Source: Gymnogyps californianus
Taxonomy: Eukaryota; Chordata; Aves; Accipitriformes; Cathartidae
Assembly (NCBI RefSeq): GCF_018139145.2
Contig: NC_059487.1
Coordinates: 8,825,792 to 8,889,791, forward strand
Reading direction: 5' to 3'
DNA length: 64,000 nucleotides
The notes beneath the pieces are model-generated. The model saw only the letters and a list, made by a program, of their open reading frames with translations, had not been told where the DNA came from and did not search any database. Both the position numbers and the translations under genes were made by a program. Of this stretch, positions 32,237 through 44,300 are shown piece after piece; positions within the stretch are counted from its first letter, which is position 1; each line of letters starts with the position of its first letter.

Positions 32237-35200
32237 AACAGGACTAGGCACATCAAAAAGATATAAAGTGAACAGAAAACCCAAATCAAACGCTCTGGAA
32301 AAACCTGACATGCTGTTTTAAAACGAAGATTAACTGAAGTAAATCAACAAATGTATTTTGCTATCTGGTCAAAGCACTGTAAAACTTTTGCAGCACTGTG
32401 CACGTGAAACCACTCCAACTCCCCCTCACAGTCAAATAGTCTATTTCTTAAAAGTCCCTTTGTCAAAAAAAGAATTTAAAAAAATTTAAAAATCACTTCA
32501 GAAATTAAATCAGCTACCTCCAAAAAACTTTCAAGTTGTGTGTCAAACAAAAAGGACTTTCACACCACTTCTGTGGACATCCTATGTAAATATTGCTTCA
32601 GGAGAGGAGATAAGTCCATCTAAGATGTGGTACTAAAAAAAAAAAACCCTTTTAAAAATCCTTTGGAGGAAATTCTTAGGCTAAAAACCTTAACATGCCG
32701 TTTCAGTGGTTATATGCAATTTTCAGCAAGGGCTTATGAAACACTGTTTTCTCTCTTTTTTTGGAGCTTACTGTCTATCTTCAGCTTGGTGACTCTTGCA
32801 CTAAGAACGCCAGCTTCCCATCAGAGGAAAAACTTCTATGGAAGACAGTTCTAGTGAAAGGAATCAGTAAGGCAGATGTGTCTTACGCTCCATTCATTTT
32901 TTTATTTAAAGGTTGAAAAAATATCTTCTGCAGTCCAGCAGACAGGGATCTTCTAAGTCATTCACACACTTCTCATTCTTGCTTGATTTCTGGAATTTTC
33001 CACTGGTGCCAGAAGCTCCATCTGGTGGGTGTGTACACTAACTGCAAAACTGAAAGGGATTTAACTATTTCCTTATCAACTTTTGTTTAGTAGTAAAAGT
33101 TCTGTACACTGTGTAATTTCGGTGCCCCAATACAAAATACAAAATGGCTAAATTTCAATTGCTCTGGGAACCACAACTCCTTATCTCTATTCTTGATGAA
33201 TAACCTGCTGCCTTCCACTCTGCTGGGAATTTCTGTTGGGTTTTCTTATTTTGATGACACAGGCTGAAGTATGTTAAAGAATGCTGTTAGCTAAACTTGA
33301 ACGTTTTCTAAAGAAGGATCTTTTGAACACACATGATTAAAAACACATCAATGCTGGCAATCTCTACTGCATTCTGAAAAGCAGTTTTAAACTGCATCCA
33401 TTCTCTAGGGCATGCTATACCTCAGTGCACAGGAAATTTTAAATTAGAGGCACTAGCAGCTCAAGAAGTAGGCTTATACACCTACTGCCATCTTAAATAG
33501 TATCTTTTGTGACTGTTCAAGATCTCCAAAGATAAACGTTTATATGCATCCACATATGTGCAGTGAAATCAATATGTAATATACATACTCAATATGATAG
33601 CCTCTCTTGTTTAGGGCTATTTCTTAAAGATTTCAGTTTGAAATGTAATAAAGCCTGCACATCTTGCTGAAATTTGAAATCGAGACTGGATATCATTGAA
33701 GCACAAAGGATGTTATTTGCTTACACCATGATATCCACACTTCAGTGATCAGGAAAAAAGGCTGCATAAATATGCTCTACAATTCCAAAATAATCCTCAT
33801 CTAGATTGTAGCTAAGCATGAACAATCCCAGAATAAAAATTATTTTGGAAATATAAGCACGTTTCATGAATTAGCAGTTACCATTTAAATTAAATCAAGA
33901 ATCATCTTGAAATTTTCAATCCAAAGCTCACAAAAACATTTGTATAATTAAACAAAGTGGCATAGAAGTCTCTGTAAAATGTGCAAGAACAAAGCATGTA
34001 ATCAATATACACATAATTTATGATTGGATTACACTGATTGTGAAACTGCAATCAGATTAGACTGCAAGTGAAAATGGTAGCCCTGTCTTCTCTGTCACGT
34101 TTTCCTGACATCACCACTGTGTCAACAGCCAGAGCAGAGACCTGATCCAGCTGAAGAGGAGTGTTTTTCAGGCAGAGCAGTTCCTCAGCTCACCCAAACA
34201 GAAGTGCTAGGACTGGCACAAGTAAGGTGGCAGAAAGCGTGGCTCATACCACCCCTTCCAGTGGCAGCACAGACACAGATATGTTTAAACCAACAGTGAA
34301 ACTGCATCCCTTAGTGCGTCCTAACTAGTAAAATGCATTGCTTGCATGCTAGTATAAGTGGCAGAACAAATCAACGAAACAAAAGAGAGCATACAAATAC
34401 TTTTACAAGCTCATCCAAAACCCTGCCAATACATGTTTTCTCAGATAGTAGATACATTAGATATTGAAGGGATGTCGCCAACTGGCTAGCATCTGAGTAT
34501 TTAAAGTGTAAAAATAGTCAGTGAAGTAGGCTGATGCTAATGGTTTTTCCTTTGCCTTACGACTTCACACACACTATGCACAAATGCTGGCATTACATGA
34601 TTGGGTAAAGTCTGTAAACAAGAGCTTAAAATCAGTCTTACCACTTCACACTTCTTACCTCTTTCCCTTTCTGTCTAAGCATAGCTCCCAAGTGTTCCAA
34701 TCCCTGACTACATTCCAGCGTTAATCCACCTCAGCTACTGCTGTCTTCCGTCTGACTCAGGAACCTTCGATATTCAAAAGGCTTCATAGCAGCAGCAGCA
34801 GGAATGGGGAAACAAAACAAAACAAAAAGATCACAAACTTAAGTTTGACTTTTTAGGGGGGGGAAGAAGCATTTTAAGACAATTATTTTGCCTACTTAGA
34901 TCTCAAGAGACATTTTGCCCCCTTACTGTTGCTGCTATGAATCTGCATCACTAACAACTTCTTTGGCCCAGCTGCAGCACAAGCTAAGAACTATCAGATC
35001 CAGATCAATACACAGAAGAAGTAAAAAGGGGTGACAGAAAGAATGCCTGAAGGCTGAGGCCTGAAAGAGAGAAGAGGAGCTGGGCTAGGGAAGAAACATC
35101 AAACAGTGAAGCCAGGCTTGAGAGCATGCCCTTTCCTACATTGAAATGACTGGATGAGCTGAAGAGTATTACTTCAGTGTACAGGCTGTTTACACCGTTA

Positions 35201-36057
35201 CTTAGTTTCTATTTCTTGTAAATTGTTTTAGATACTACTTGAGAAGTAGATTTAAAATGAAACATTTTGCCACATGATCTGGATAGTCAAGAAGCTGCAG
35301 GTGTGATGCGGTCATAGAGTCAACTACACAGGTTTAGGATCCAACAGCCAGTATCGGTTTTCATCCAAATCATCTTTAATGCCACTTTAAAAAAAAAAGT
35401 AAGGATATAAATGGTGGTAACTGAAAGTGACTCACTGCAGAAAAAATGGTATTTATTCCATTCTTATTCAAAACCATCAACCGTCATACACATTCAAAAG
35501 CACTAATGTGAAATAAGAGTGAGACACAAAATTCAAGCCTCATGTTTGCCTTTCAACATCAGCTAGCTGTAGCGACGCTCTGAACAATGTAGTTTTTTCC
35601 TTGAGGCACATGGCCCTCAGGTAGATAAATAAGAGTTACACCCTCTCTAAAAATGTCTTTATTCAAATCTAGAACATGTATTCAGTTTTTTATACCAGAT
35701 CTAAGTACTTCCTGAAAGCTCAAAATGAACAGGTCGATTTGGCCATCCTGACTAGGACGCAAGGGCATTCTTCCCAAAACATGTCAGGTGAGTCAAAACA
35801 AACCTTCTACATAAACAGAAGGTATAGGATTCTTTTTTTTTTTTAAACTAAATTAACTTAATCAGTTCTTTTTCTTCCAATGCACGTACAGACATTCACA
35901 TTACATTATCCTTAGACAAGCAGCTTTTATTCTCATCTCTATTGCTTATACTATTATTAGGAAACATACACTTGTATCAACATATTTATTTATATGAGGA
36001 CTGCCTCCACATTAACAATTATACTGTTACAATTATGTTAATAAAAACCATACCCCC

Positions 36058-36072
36058 TATATATATATATAT
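36058..36072. repeat. (TA)n microsatellite
   Basis: Seven to eight TA units read directly, within the ADNP 5' intron. Confidence 0.9.
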
Positions 36073-38970
36073 GAAAAAATCTAAGCATAGAGCAGATCTT
36101 AATTTAATATAACAAAAAATACTGTAACGTTTGTTTAGATGCAGGCCAACATAGTCAGCTGTTATCTTTTTTAAACAAGCATGTTAAATGCATCTTAAAA
36201 AAAAATAATCCCAGCAAACATAGCATTATTAATAAACTCAGCTGAACTAATAATTGGAAAAATACCCCATCTTTGCCCATGCAGATAAAGCAGATCAAAT
36301 GACACCTGTGGACCACACTAATCAGCTGATCAGTTGCAGTCCTATAGCTATTCACTGCCTCTCTCCTGGCACCCATGTCCTACAGATTTTAGACTATGAT
36401 CCTCATCATATCTAATACTGTTTGGTTCATTCCCAATGTATAAAATTTTGTCTCTCTCAAACCAACTTCCAGTAGTGGAGCAAAGATAACTTCCCCGTTC
36501 TGAAAAAAAAAAAAAAACCAAAACCCCACACCCACAAAAAACACCCCAACACATTTCCTATCAAGCTGCTAAATCTTATTTGCAGCCACCTCAAAATAAA
36601 TACATTAACCCATGAGCACTGTCTTTGCTCCCACAAAATCATTTGTTCCAATTTCTTTCTTTACATCAACCAAATCAGCTGCCATCTTAATAAAAAGCTA
36701 CAAAATACACGTTTGGACTATATGACTTTTGACTACTGATAGGATTCCGATATGTTTATGTATTCCAGGAATGCTACTTTAAATTTTAATATTTACTTTC
36801 AGTATTTACTATTATTATGGAGTGGTAAAGCTGGGTTGGGAATAATCATCTATTATTCATTCCACAGTGTGTCAGAAGCACAACTTACCTTTCACAGAAA
36901 ATTTGTACGTGCATTCATCTAGAATTTAATAGTGAATTCAGTAACTGTAAAGTTCAGTTTGTTAAGTACCTAACAAATGATACTTCATATTATTAAAGCT
37001 TAATTAAAATGCTGTTGTAATATACCACTGTAAGTGACACATACCAATTCTGAAAATGCTAATGGGCATCTTCTGACAACTGGTAACTTCTAGCCTACGT
37101 ATACAGAAAAAAAATTAAGTTATTCATCTCATCCTGAAGAGCACATACAGTCTTCCTAGATGTCTTGTTTGTGCAGCTGATGCTTAACACTGTAGGGCAC
37201 AAACTTTCCAAAACAGTCAAGAAGTTCCTCTCCTGTGAAGGTTTTTCATTCCTAAGCACTCTGAGCAGCAGACACTGTTCACCACTTGTCTGTCTTACCT
37301 ACAGGCAAACGCAGCCACCTTTCACCTTCCCCATCCCTTGCATATCCAAACAACATCTCCCACCTAAAACTTAACACAAGTGATCTTACAAGCTCTTAAT
37401 GACTTTTAAGCTCTAGTAATTCCACACAATATACTTTGAAGCATAAACAGTAGTAACCTAAAGAGATGTTTTCTATAAACCTGTCTGACGGACCATCACT
37501 TCAAGTGGGGGGAAAAAAAAAAAAAGAAGATTTTAATAATGGGGCACTAAAAATATATCAGTTTGCAATGATCTCAGAGAGTTGTCCCCAAACACTGGAA
37601 GCATCTCATTTCTATTAGATACCAAAAAGTCATTTTAAGAAGGTAATTAAGAAATAATATTAATTTTAGTAAAGCACAGCTTACTATTAAAAAAAATAGT
37701 ACAAAAACATTTAGCTTAGTATTACTTTTGGAGGAGAACAAGTTATTTGTTGTGTGTCAAAAAGGACACCTCTATTTTGACTGAAGTTTATTTAAGTATT
37801 TGCTGTAATAATCTTCAGGAAAGGTAACAATCATGTTACAACCCATCAGCCTCAAGTGCAATTTCATTAACAATTGGGTGTTTCTCTTCTGTTGTCTCTT
37901 GTTCATGTTTTAAGATTTCAACACATATCGCGGTAATGTTGATCTGCGGATATCAAATTACTGCCCAACATCTGCAAATGCACATCTAAGAAGGAACCAA
38001 GCCTTGGTTTGTTTTGTTATTGAAAGGAAAAAAAAATGCTTTTCTGTTTTGTAAACAGGATGATCCATCTTTCTCACCTAGAAGGATGGCAACGTGTAAT
38101 TATTACAGTTACCAGAGTCCTCAAGTGAAAGTTTTTCCAAGTAGCTGAGACCCTGCAAGAGGAAACAATGCTGGTGGCCTGCAGTACATACAGGCCGCGC
38201 TACACAGGAGCCAGCTACAGTTGGTCCATGCTACCCTGACAGGTAGGAATGATGTGTCTCCATTATCTCACACCTTGTACCTCCAAATAGAAATAGAAAA
38301 TAGTGGTAAAAATAAACAGAAACATAGCTAGTAAAAACAACCTTAAAAAAAAAAAGGAATTTCTCTAAAAGGAATGAAAACCTCTTTCACACCTACCAAA
38401 TGGCTTAAATACATCCAATAACCAAAGGCTATCAAAACGTCAAAGTGCCCAGTTATCCGGACTCTCGCCTATGGCCCCAGACAAAGCACTCGATGCTTTA
38501 GCAATGCCTCACACCGTAAGTTTCTACCGCTGCAGCCATGCTCTCACAACGTATGAAAAAAGCCATGCAAGTTTATAAAGCAAATGGCACCACAGGCCAC
38601 AACCAAGTTTTGATACAATTACTAACATCCTCCACAGAGCCTCGCGTACAAGCCTTGCAAAACCGCCCGAAACCCTCCCTCTGCTCTAAACCCTCTCGCC
38701 CTCCCGCTCACCCAGCCCGCGGGCTCCCACCGCCCACCTCTCCCTCGCCAACCCCAGCACTGCCCTCCGACCGCTACGGCAGCGGCCCGAGGCCCCCACC
38801 AGGCGGGCGACGTCGGCTCCGGGACGGCAAGTACGACGCCAGGAGCACACCGGGGCCCGTCCCACCCGGTGCAGGGCCCGGAGCGCGGCGGCGGCGGGGC
38901 CGGGGCAGCCCCGGTGGCGGGGCTGCAGACGGCGCTTTGCGGCCGCGCCGGCGGCCCTCCCCCGCCCGCG

Positions 38971-38988
38971 CCCCCCCCCCCCCCCCCC
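38971..38988 (+). repeat. C18 homopolymer
   Basis: Uninterrupted 18-C run inside the CpG island, G-quadruplex-prone on the minus strand. Such tracts are hard to sequence, so the exact length is uncertain. Confidence 0.85.
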
Positions 38989-39015
38989 GCCGCAGCCCTG
39001 CCCGGCGAGGGGAGG

Positions 39016-39029
39016 GCGCCCCCTACTGC
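39016..39029 (-). promoter_or_regulatory. CTCF-like binding motif
   Basis: Plus-strand GCGCCCCCTACTGC matches 13 of 14 positions of the reverse CTCF core SYGCCMYCTRSTGG. The call rests on motif match only. Confidence 0.45.
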
Positions 39030-39094
39030 CTCCCTGCCGCACTCCGCGCCGCGCCGCCGACCGGGCTGCGGTGCATTTTGGGTGGGGGCTGGTA

Positions 39095-39166
39095 TTTTTT
39101 TTTTTTTTTTTCTCCACGGCCGTACACCGGGAGCAACAATACCGATTTAACGGGGGGGGGGGGGGG
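39095..39166 (+). repeat. T17 and G15 homopolymers 40 bases apart
   Basis: T17 at 39095-39111 and G15 at 39152-39166 within the CpG island. Read directly; lengths may be affected by sequencing. Confidence 0.85.
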
Positions 39167-40329
39167 ACGGGGACGGGACACCACCAGCATCGCGTACGCC
39201 GTGGTACTTGTTTTGCGAATCTCCCCCTGGCCCCCCCCCCGCCTCCTCCGCCCCCCGCCAAGCGAAGGGGGTGCGTGACAAGGGGGGTGCAGCTCCCGGC
39301 AGCAGAGCGAGGCTCTAGGGTTTGATTTCGCCCGCCTTTGTCTGAGAAACGGGTGTCGGTAACTATAGCCCAGGGTAGGGAAAGGAGGGATGGGTGAGTC
39401 AACGTTGCTCCATCCTGCAGCTGGTGCTCTGCTCAGGATACCAGCGGCGGATCGCGCCTTTCCCCGCAGGCAGAGACACCTCGGCTGCCGGAGGGAGGCT
39501 GCTCCCCATTCATCGCACGGCAGCCAGCGCTGCTCTCCGACCTCGCTCCAGCGCCAACTCCGCCGGCGGGGACCTGCGCCCGGCTGCCGGCACGCTGCAG
39601 GCAGCGCCGGGATGCCGGACCCATTCACCGACTCATCATCCCGTTCACTTGGCCTTACCGCCAACGCAGCCCTCGCCATCACAGCCGCTCTCGGGACACA
39701 TCCACGCGCGGTCCCCCCCCCACCGGGAGGGGGAAGGGAGGAGGCTGGGACTGCATCTGCCGCGCGGGCCCCGGGCAGGCGGGAGGGAAGCCGGCAGCGC
39801 AGCGGTCCCCGCCGCCGGCCGGAGCAGAACCGGCCTCCCCAAGGCGGCGAAGTCTCTTCAACATGTGTGCGGCCGGGGGAGGGGGGCCCGCCCGCCAACT
39901 CCGCAGCCCGCCGGCTGCAGCGGGCAGGGCGGTGGGCACGGCGCGGGGCTCCTGCCCCTCGGGGCGGGCGCGGGGCTCCCGCCCCGCCGCCGGGGTTGGG
40001 GGACGGGGCTGCCGGGGGCCGCGGCACCGCCGGGCGGAGGGAGGGAGGGAGGGAGAGAGGGGGCGGGCGGGGGCTGCCCCCGCCGGGTCGGACCGCGGAC
40101 TCACGCACACACCTACCTGACTGGGGCTCTCCTCAGCAGCGAGGGCGGGCGCTCCCCGGCACCTCTGGCTGGGGGTGGGGGTGCGCGGAGCTGCCTCCCT
40201 GGCGCCGCCCGGGTCCCTGGGCGGGCGGGCGGAGCGGAGCCGGCGGCGGCGCGGGGGAGACAAAGGGGGCTGGATGGCGGGGGGGCGAGTGTGCGGGGGG
40301 TGGCCTATGGTGAGCGGGTCCCGGGGGGC

Positions 40330-40432
40330 GGGGGCGGCGGCGGCGGCGGCGGCTTCACTGGGCTCGGTCCCCGGGGCGGGGGGGTGTGGGGCTCCGGGGC
40401 GGGGGGGTGGGGGTGGGGGGGGGGCTCCCTGG
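40330..40432 (+). repeat. GGC repeat and G-run cluster
   Basis: A (GGC)n stretch at about 40334-40351 is followed by a series of G4 to G10 runs up to 40426. Very strong quadruplex potential on the plus strand, opposite the proposed ADNP exon 1. Confidence 0.75.
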
Positions 40433-40485
40433 GCGCCCTGCAGACAATACAGCCGGGTCCCTCCTGCCCAGAACCTGCCCTGGCC

Positions 40486-40497
40486 AAGATGGCGGCC
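40486..40497 (+). promoter_or_regulatory. YY1-type motif AAGATGGCGGCC
   Basis: Exact match to the AANATGGCGGC core common near start sites of CpG-island promoters. Only 9 bases separate it from the ETS site. Confidence 0.6.
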
Positions 40498-40506
40498 GAG
40501 AAAGAG

Positions 40507-40520
40507 CGGAAGTGACGCGA
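40507..40520 (+). promoter_or_regulatory. ETS/CRE-like composite CGGAAGTGACGCGA
   Basis: CGGAAGTG is a strong ETS (GABPA-type) core and runs directly into TGACGCGA, a CRE-like half site. This pairing is typical of TATA-less housekeeping promoters. Confidence 0.6.
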
Positions 40521-40712
40521 GACTCTCATTAGCATACGGGACTCATTGTCCGGCGGGAGGGGAGGGGGCCGCGCCCCGGGGGGGAGGGGGCCCGAGCCCC
40601 GGTGGATTCCCGCTGGCCTGGCCCCCATCCTGCCCCGCGGGCCGCGCCCCGGCCGCGGCGGGCGGGCGGGTTACATAACCCCGCCGAGCGGGGGGGGGGG
40701 GCGGGGGGGCGC

Positions 40713-40722
40713 TCTCGCGAGA
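40713..40722. promoter_or_regulatory. Perfect palindromic TCTCGCGAGA element
   Basis: Exact match to the palindrome bound by BANP at unmethylated CpG-island promoters. A half match CGCGAGA also occurs at 40516-40522. Confidence 0.7.
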
Positions 40723-40924
40723 GAGACGGAGGGAGCCGCCGCCGTCGGCGGCGGCGGCGGGATCTACCCCGGCCCCGCTAGGAGGCGCCGCGCCCTGCGG
40801 CTGAGTTCGGAGAGGGAGCTGACACCGCCCGGTTATCCCTCCGCCGCCCCCAGCCGGGACTACATCCTGTCCTGAGGGGCCTCCGCCGCCGGGGCGGGGG
40901 CACGCGCCTGGCGAGCAACACGCC

Positions 40925-40955
40925 CACGTGACCGCGGTGCGCGCACGTGACCGCG
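40925..40955 (+). promoter_or_regulatory. Tandem CACGTGACCGCG boxes
   Basis: CACGTGACCGCG occurs at 40925-40936 and 40944-40955, a 19-base period. Both are CACGTGAC E-boxes of the USF/TFE type. The spacing of about two helical turns would place them on the same face of the DNA. Confidence 0.6.
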
Positions 40956-41159
40956 CGGCCGTGAGCACACGGTCTCGTGCCGCGGCGAGCGGCGGCCGCG
41001 GCGGCGCCTCAGGGCGCGCCCGCCCCGCTCCGCGCGCCGCCGCCGGGCCGCAGCCCGCCCCCCGGGGCGGGGCGGGGCCACCCCGCGCACGGCGGCCGCC
41101 GGGGACCGCGCCCCGCCCCGCCCGGCCGCGCGCCCCGCGGCGGAGCCCCCGGCGCCCGC

Positions 41160-41328
41160 GCCTCGCCTCACACCATGGACAGCGCAGCCGGCGGCGCGGC
41201 CTGAGGGGCCGGGGCCGCCGTTCCACTTCGCGCCGGCCTCGGGGAGCGGCCCCGGCCCGGGGGTGCCCTTCCGGAGCCATCGCAAGCCCTCCGCCGGACG
41301 GCCAGGGCTGGCTGGTCCCGGACCCGGG
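41160..41328 (+). ncRNA. Possible divergent non-coding first exon (ADNP-AS1-like)
   Basis: A plus-strand donor CCGGG|GTAAGC cuts after 41328 at the edge of the CpG island. Upstream lies CACCATGG at 41172-41178, opening a 9-codon frame that ends with TGA at 41202-41204. Human ADNP has a divergent antisense RNA, so a counterpart is reasonable. Both the start and the existence of this exon are inferred. Confidence 0.3.
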
Positions 41329-41345
41329 GTAAGCCGCGGGCCGGG

Positions 41346-44300
41346 CTCAGCCGAAGGGAGGGAGGCTTCGAGTTGGGCGACGACTGCTTTGAGTGCCTCG
41401 TTAGGGTCACGCGCTGCAAAATCGTTCCTAGACTATTACGAGGTTGATCAGGAGATTGGGTGAGGTGACAGAGGACGCGTCTGGTTTACACACTGCCGCT
41501 CTCTGAAATCTAAATCTGTCACCTTTTGGCTTAATTCACTGAAGGCAAGCAGTCACCCCAAGGTGGATGCGTGTCATGTTTCTGGTGAGCTTCGTGCGTA
41601 CGTGTTCACACACGTCTGTGCGGTGGGCAGATAATTGACCTCACAAGTGTCATTTCAGAGCAGTAACATCTGGATTATGACAAGACCGCCCATGCGATTC
41701 TTCCTTGTGGACCAAGACAAACACGCTCAAGATCTCTTCAACAAACGAGGCCCAACTCTATAGCACAGTAAAAAAAAATTCCACAAGTGAAAGGGAACGA
41801 TGGCTTTTGTTATTTCAAAAATAACACAAACACTTGAAGGATGAAGTGAAGCGTAATTCCTTCCATCCTCAGCATTCAAAACCTTTCTGGTTCAGAGTGA
41901 CACATATTATAGTTAAGCCTTACAATAATAGAAAGAAAAGACCGTGTTTTTGAATCATTGCCTGAAGTATAAAAGCATAGAAAAGTTGTCATAAATTACT
42001 TAGACTTCATAAAACTCAAGGATCTCCTACATTTTCAAGTGACTGATATCCTGAAAATGTGTACACCACTGTGTTTATCACAATTCACATAAATAGCTTT
42101 TATGAAGAACTTAGTGACATTTTATTTTATTTGTTAGCTTGCTTTAAGACTTTCTAGTTCGGCAGAATTTAGAAGTATGCTATTTGTCACTATCTGCAAA
42201 TCACACCTTTATTTCACCAGGTACTTTCATGGTATCTTCACATTAGTGGTCATAAGAATCAGTAAATCATGGAAAGAGTCTTTCTTTTACAACAGAATGG
42301 AAATACACAAAACTTACCTGCAAAAACAAAGCTTGTGCTTTAGCATTAAAAAGGTTTCTAGAACTGAGGTACTTAAAAGTTCCTCTGCGATACACATATG
42401 TGAAATACGTCTCAACTAAAGAAAGCGAAGAAAGCTGGTTTGGTTTTTCTATAAACTTCAGTTTGCCTTCCAAGAGTAGGTATTTTTTCTTTGATGGCGC
42501 AATTAAGAAAGTATGTTGAAAAACATTTCTGAAACACTATTAAGTCAGTACCATATTCAGAAGCTATCAACTAACTTCATGGCTGCTTAAGCCAGTTTGA
42601 TTGCTGTCGACTAAAATACGCAACCCCAAACAAACTTTAGGACCTTCCTATTTCAAGACTTTTTTATTTATGCTTTACCACTGACCACTTGTTAGCAATC
42701 ACTTATTAGTGGTGCATTATAATACACTTTTACTTACCTAACTTGTCTCTTACTGGTCAGACTTCTGTTTTCTTCTTAAAATTAATTAAAATCATAGAAG
42801 AAAGGGGAAAATGTTTGCAGCACATTTAATACAGTATTGTTACACAAACCTTCCTTCGTTCTGAAAGAAGAAAACAAAGCATGACGATAATTCTGAAAGG
42901 TTTGGAGTGAAGAATGACACTACCGCAGTTGCCTCGCCTACTGAGAGTTGTACTTCTGTATGATGCTTTTGGTTGTCTAGAAGAATGCTTAACTGAGAAA
43001 AGGAATTGTAGTAACAGAAAAGAGAAACGGGAGTTAGCAAACACTGATTTAGATTTGAGGCTACAAGGCATTCTTGGGTCATTTTGTTATGCCTGGAAGA
43101 CGGGCCAGGTTGGAGAGGATTGTCCCATTTAACTCACTGTATCTGTCACCACCATACTTCAGGGCTTTAGCATGGATTCATTACGCATAGAAAATAAATT
43201 TCTAAGAAAATACTACAGCACCAGAAAAACAAATCCCTGACCGATAGACCTTCTAATCTAAGGGCTGAATTTGAGAAAACATAGTAAGAAGTGTCTGAAG
43301 GTTAGAGGAACTGAGTTTAATGGAACCTGATAATGCAATTGGAAGTAGAAATTATATTGGATAGATATTTAAGGGAATGAACACAACATGAAGGTATGTG
43401 CAAAGGATACTATAGCACAAGCAGAAATAGCTGGAATCCAGGCAGGAGAACTGAATAGGCTTTTGGACATCTTTCCGTGTCCTAAATTCTGGGTGCGAGT
43501 ATAAGTATCAGAGTAATTTTGTATCTTGCTGTAGTTTCATGATACTTATCAGAAGAAGCCTCCAGGCTAGGCTGGCAGCCAGAACCACTGAAGATAGAGA
43601 GTCCTCTAACCAATTCCTCAATATCAACAATATTAAGGAATTTCCAGCTGGAAACAGCATTTCCAGCCATCGTGGTGGTACCCAGTCCAGAATCGGGGCC
43701 AAAAAGAGTACGGAAAACAATTTGTGAAGAGTTCAGAAACTGGAATTTGGTGTGAGAGGGAATTAAATTAGATATGGATAGGAAGAAGAGCATCAGAAAG
43801 CAGAAATATCCACTCAGCGCACAAGATGGGTGATGCAGGCAAAGTTTTTTAAGGCAAGGGAGAGAACAACAGGAGGGATAGATAATGTAGCAGCAGAAGT
43901 TTGAGCAAATGTGAGCCATTGCCTGCTTTGGGGTAAAGTCTGCAATGACAGGGCTGAAAAAATTGGGGGGAAGGATGAGACAGTATATGTAGAAAGCAGT
44001 CCTCAAACGATGGACAAGATCTTCTTCTCATTTAGTTCAGTGAGAGTTTTCATGATGGTTTGCACAGCGTGACAGTTGTCAACAGCGAGTTAGAAAAGAA
44101 AGATGAGAATACTACAAAGTTTGTATGAAAAGATTGATTTTAAAGGTAAAATTCAAGCAGTGGGGAAGAAGGAGAAAAGCAGTCTTGAGCCCATTTTTCT
44201 CCTGTGTGTACAGTGAGGTGAACAAAATGAAACAAAAGTTGATTATAATAGTCTTAATGTACTTTTTATATTACAGAAGTGGGTATTGTTTCTCACAGTA

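Larger units (their letters stand above)
40117..40520 (-). ncRNA. ADNP: Probable ADNP 5' non-coding exon 1
   Basis: A good minus-strand donor CAGTCAG|GTAGGTGTG cuts at 40117/40116. It lies just downstream, in the ADNP direction, of the YY1/ETS cluster at 40486-40514, where transcription would be expected to start. The 5' limit is only a guess, and alternative donors exist (for example GGCG|GTAAGG near 39657). This is untranslated leader of the ADNP mRNA rather than a separate RNA gene. Confidence 0.45.
38640..41345. promoter_or_regulatory. CpG island, promoter region of ADNP
   Basis: About 2.7 kb of very GC-rich, CpG-dense sequence in otherwise AT-rich surroundings. It lies at the 5' end expected for ADNP and before a long gene-free gap to DPM1. 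It contains clustered motifs listed separately (YY1, ETS, TCTCGCGAGA, CACGTGAC pair, CTCF-like), GC boxes, long C and G homopolymers and GGC repeats. No TATA box stands out, which fits a dispersed housekeeping-type promoter. Long open frames on both strands here are products of base composition. Confidence 0.85.

Noticed and set aside
39023..40515. Long frames in the CpG island (361 codons minus, 307 and 373 codons plus)
   Set aside because: Pro/Arg/Gly/Ala-rich, overlapping on both strands, crossing homopolymers. This is what GC-rich DNA gives by chance, with no recognisable domain.
40543..41285. Minus-strand 245- and 141-codon frames in the CpG island
   Set aside because: Same compositional artefact; no homology or splice logic.
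43482..44006. Minus-strand 174-codon frame
   Set aside because: Cys/Leu/Ser-rich without domain, overlapped by other frames, no splice context; judged chance.
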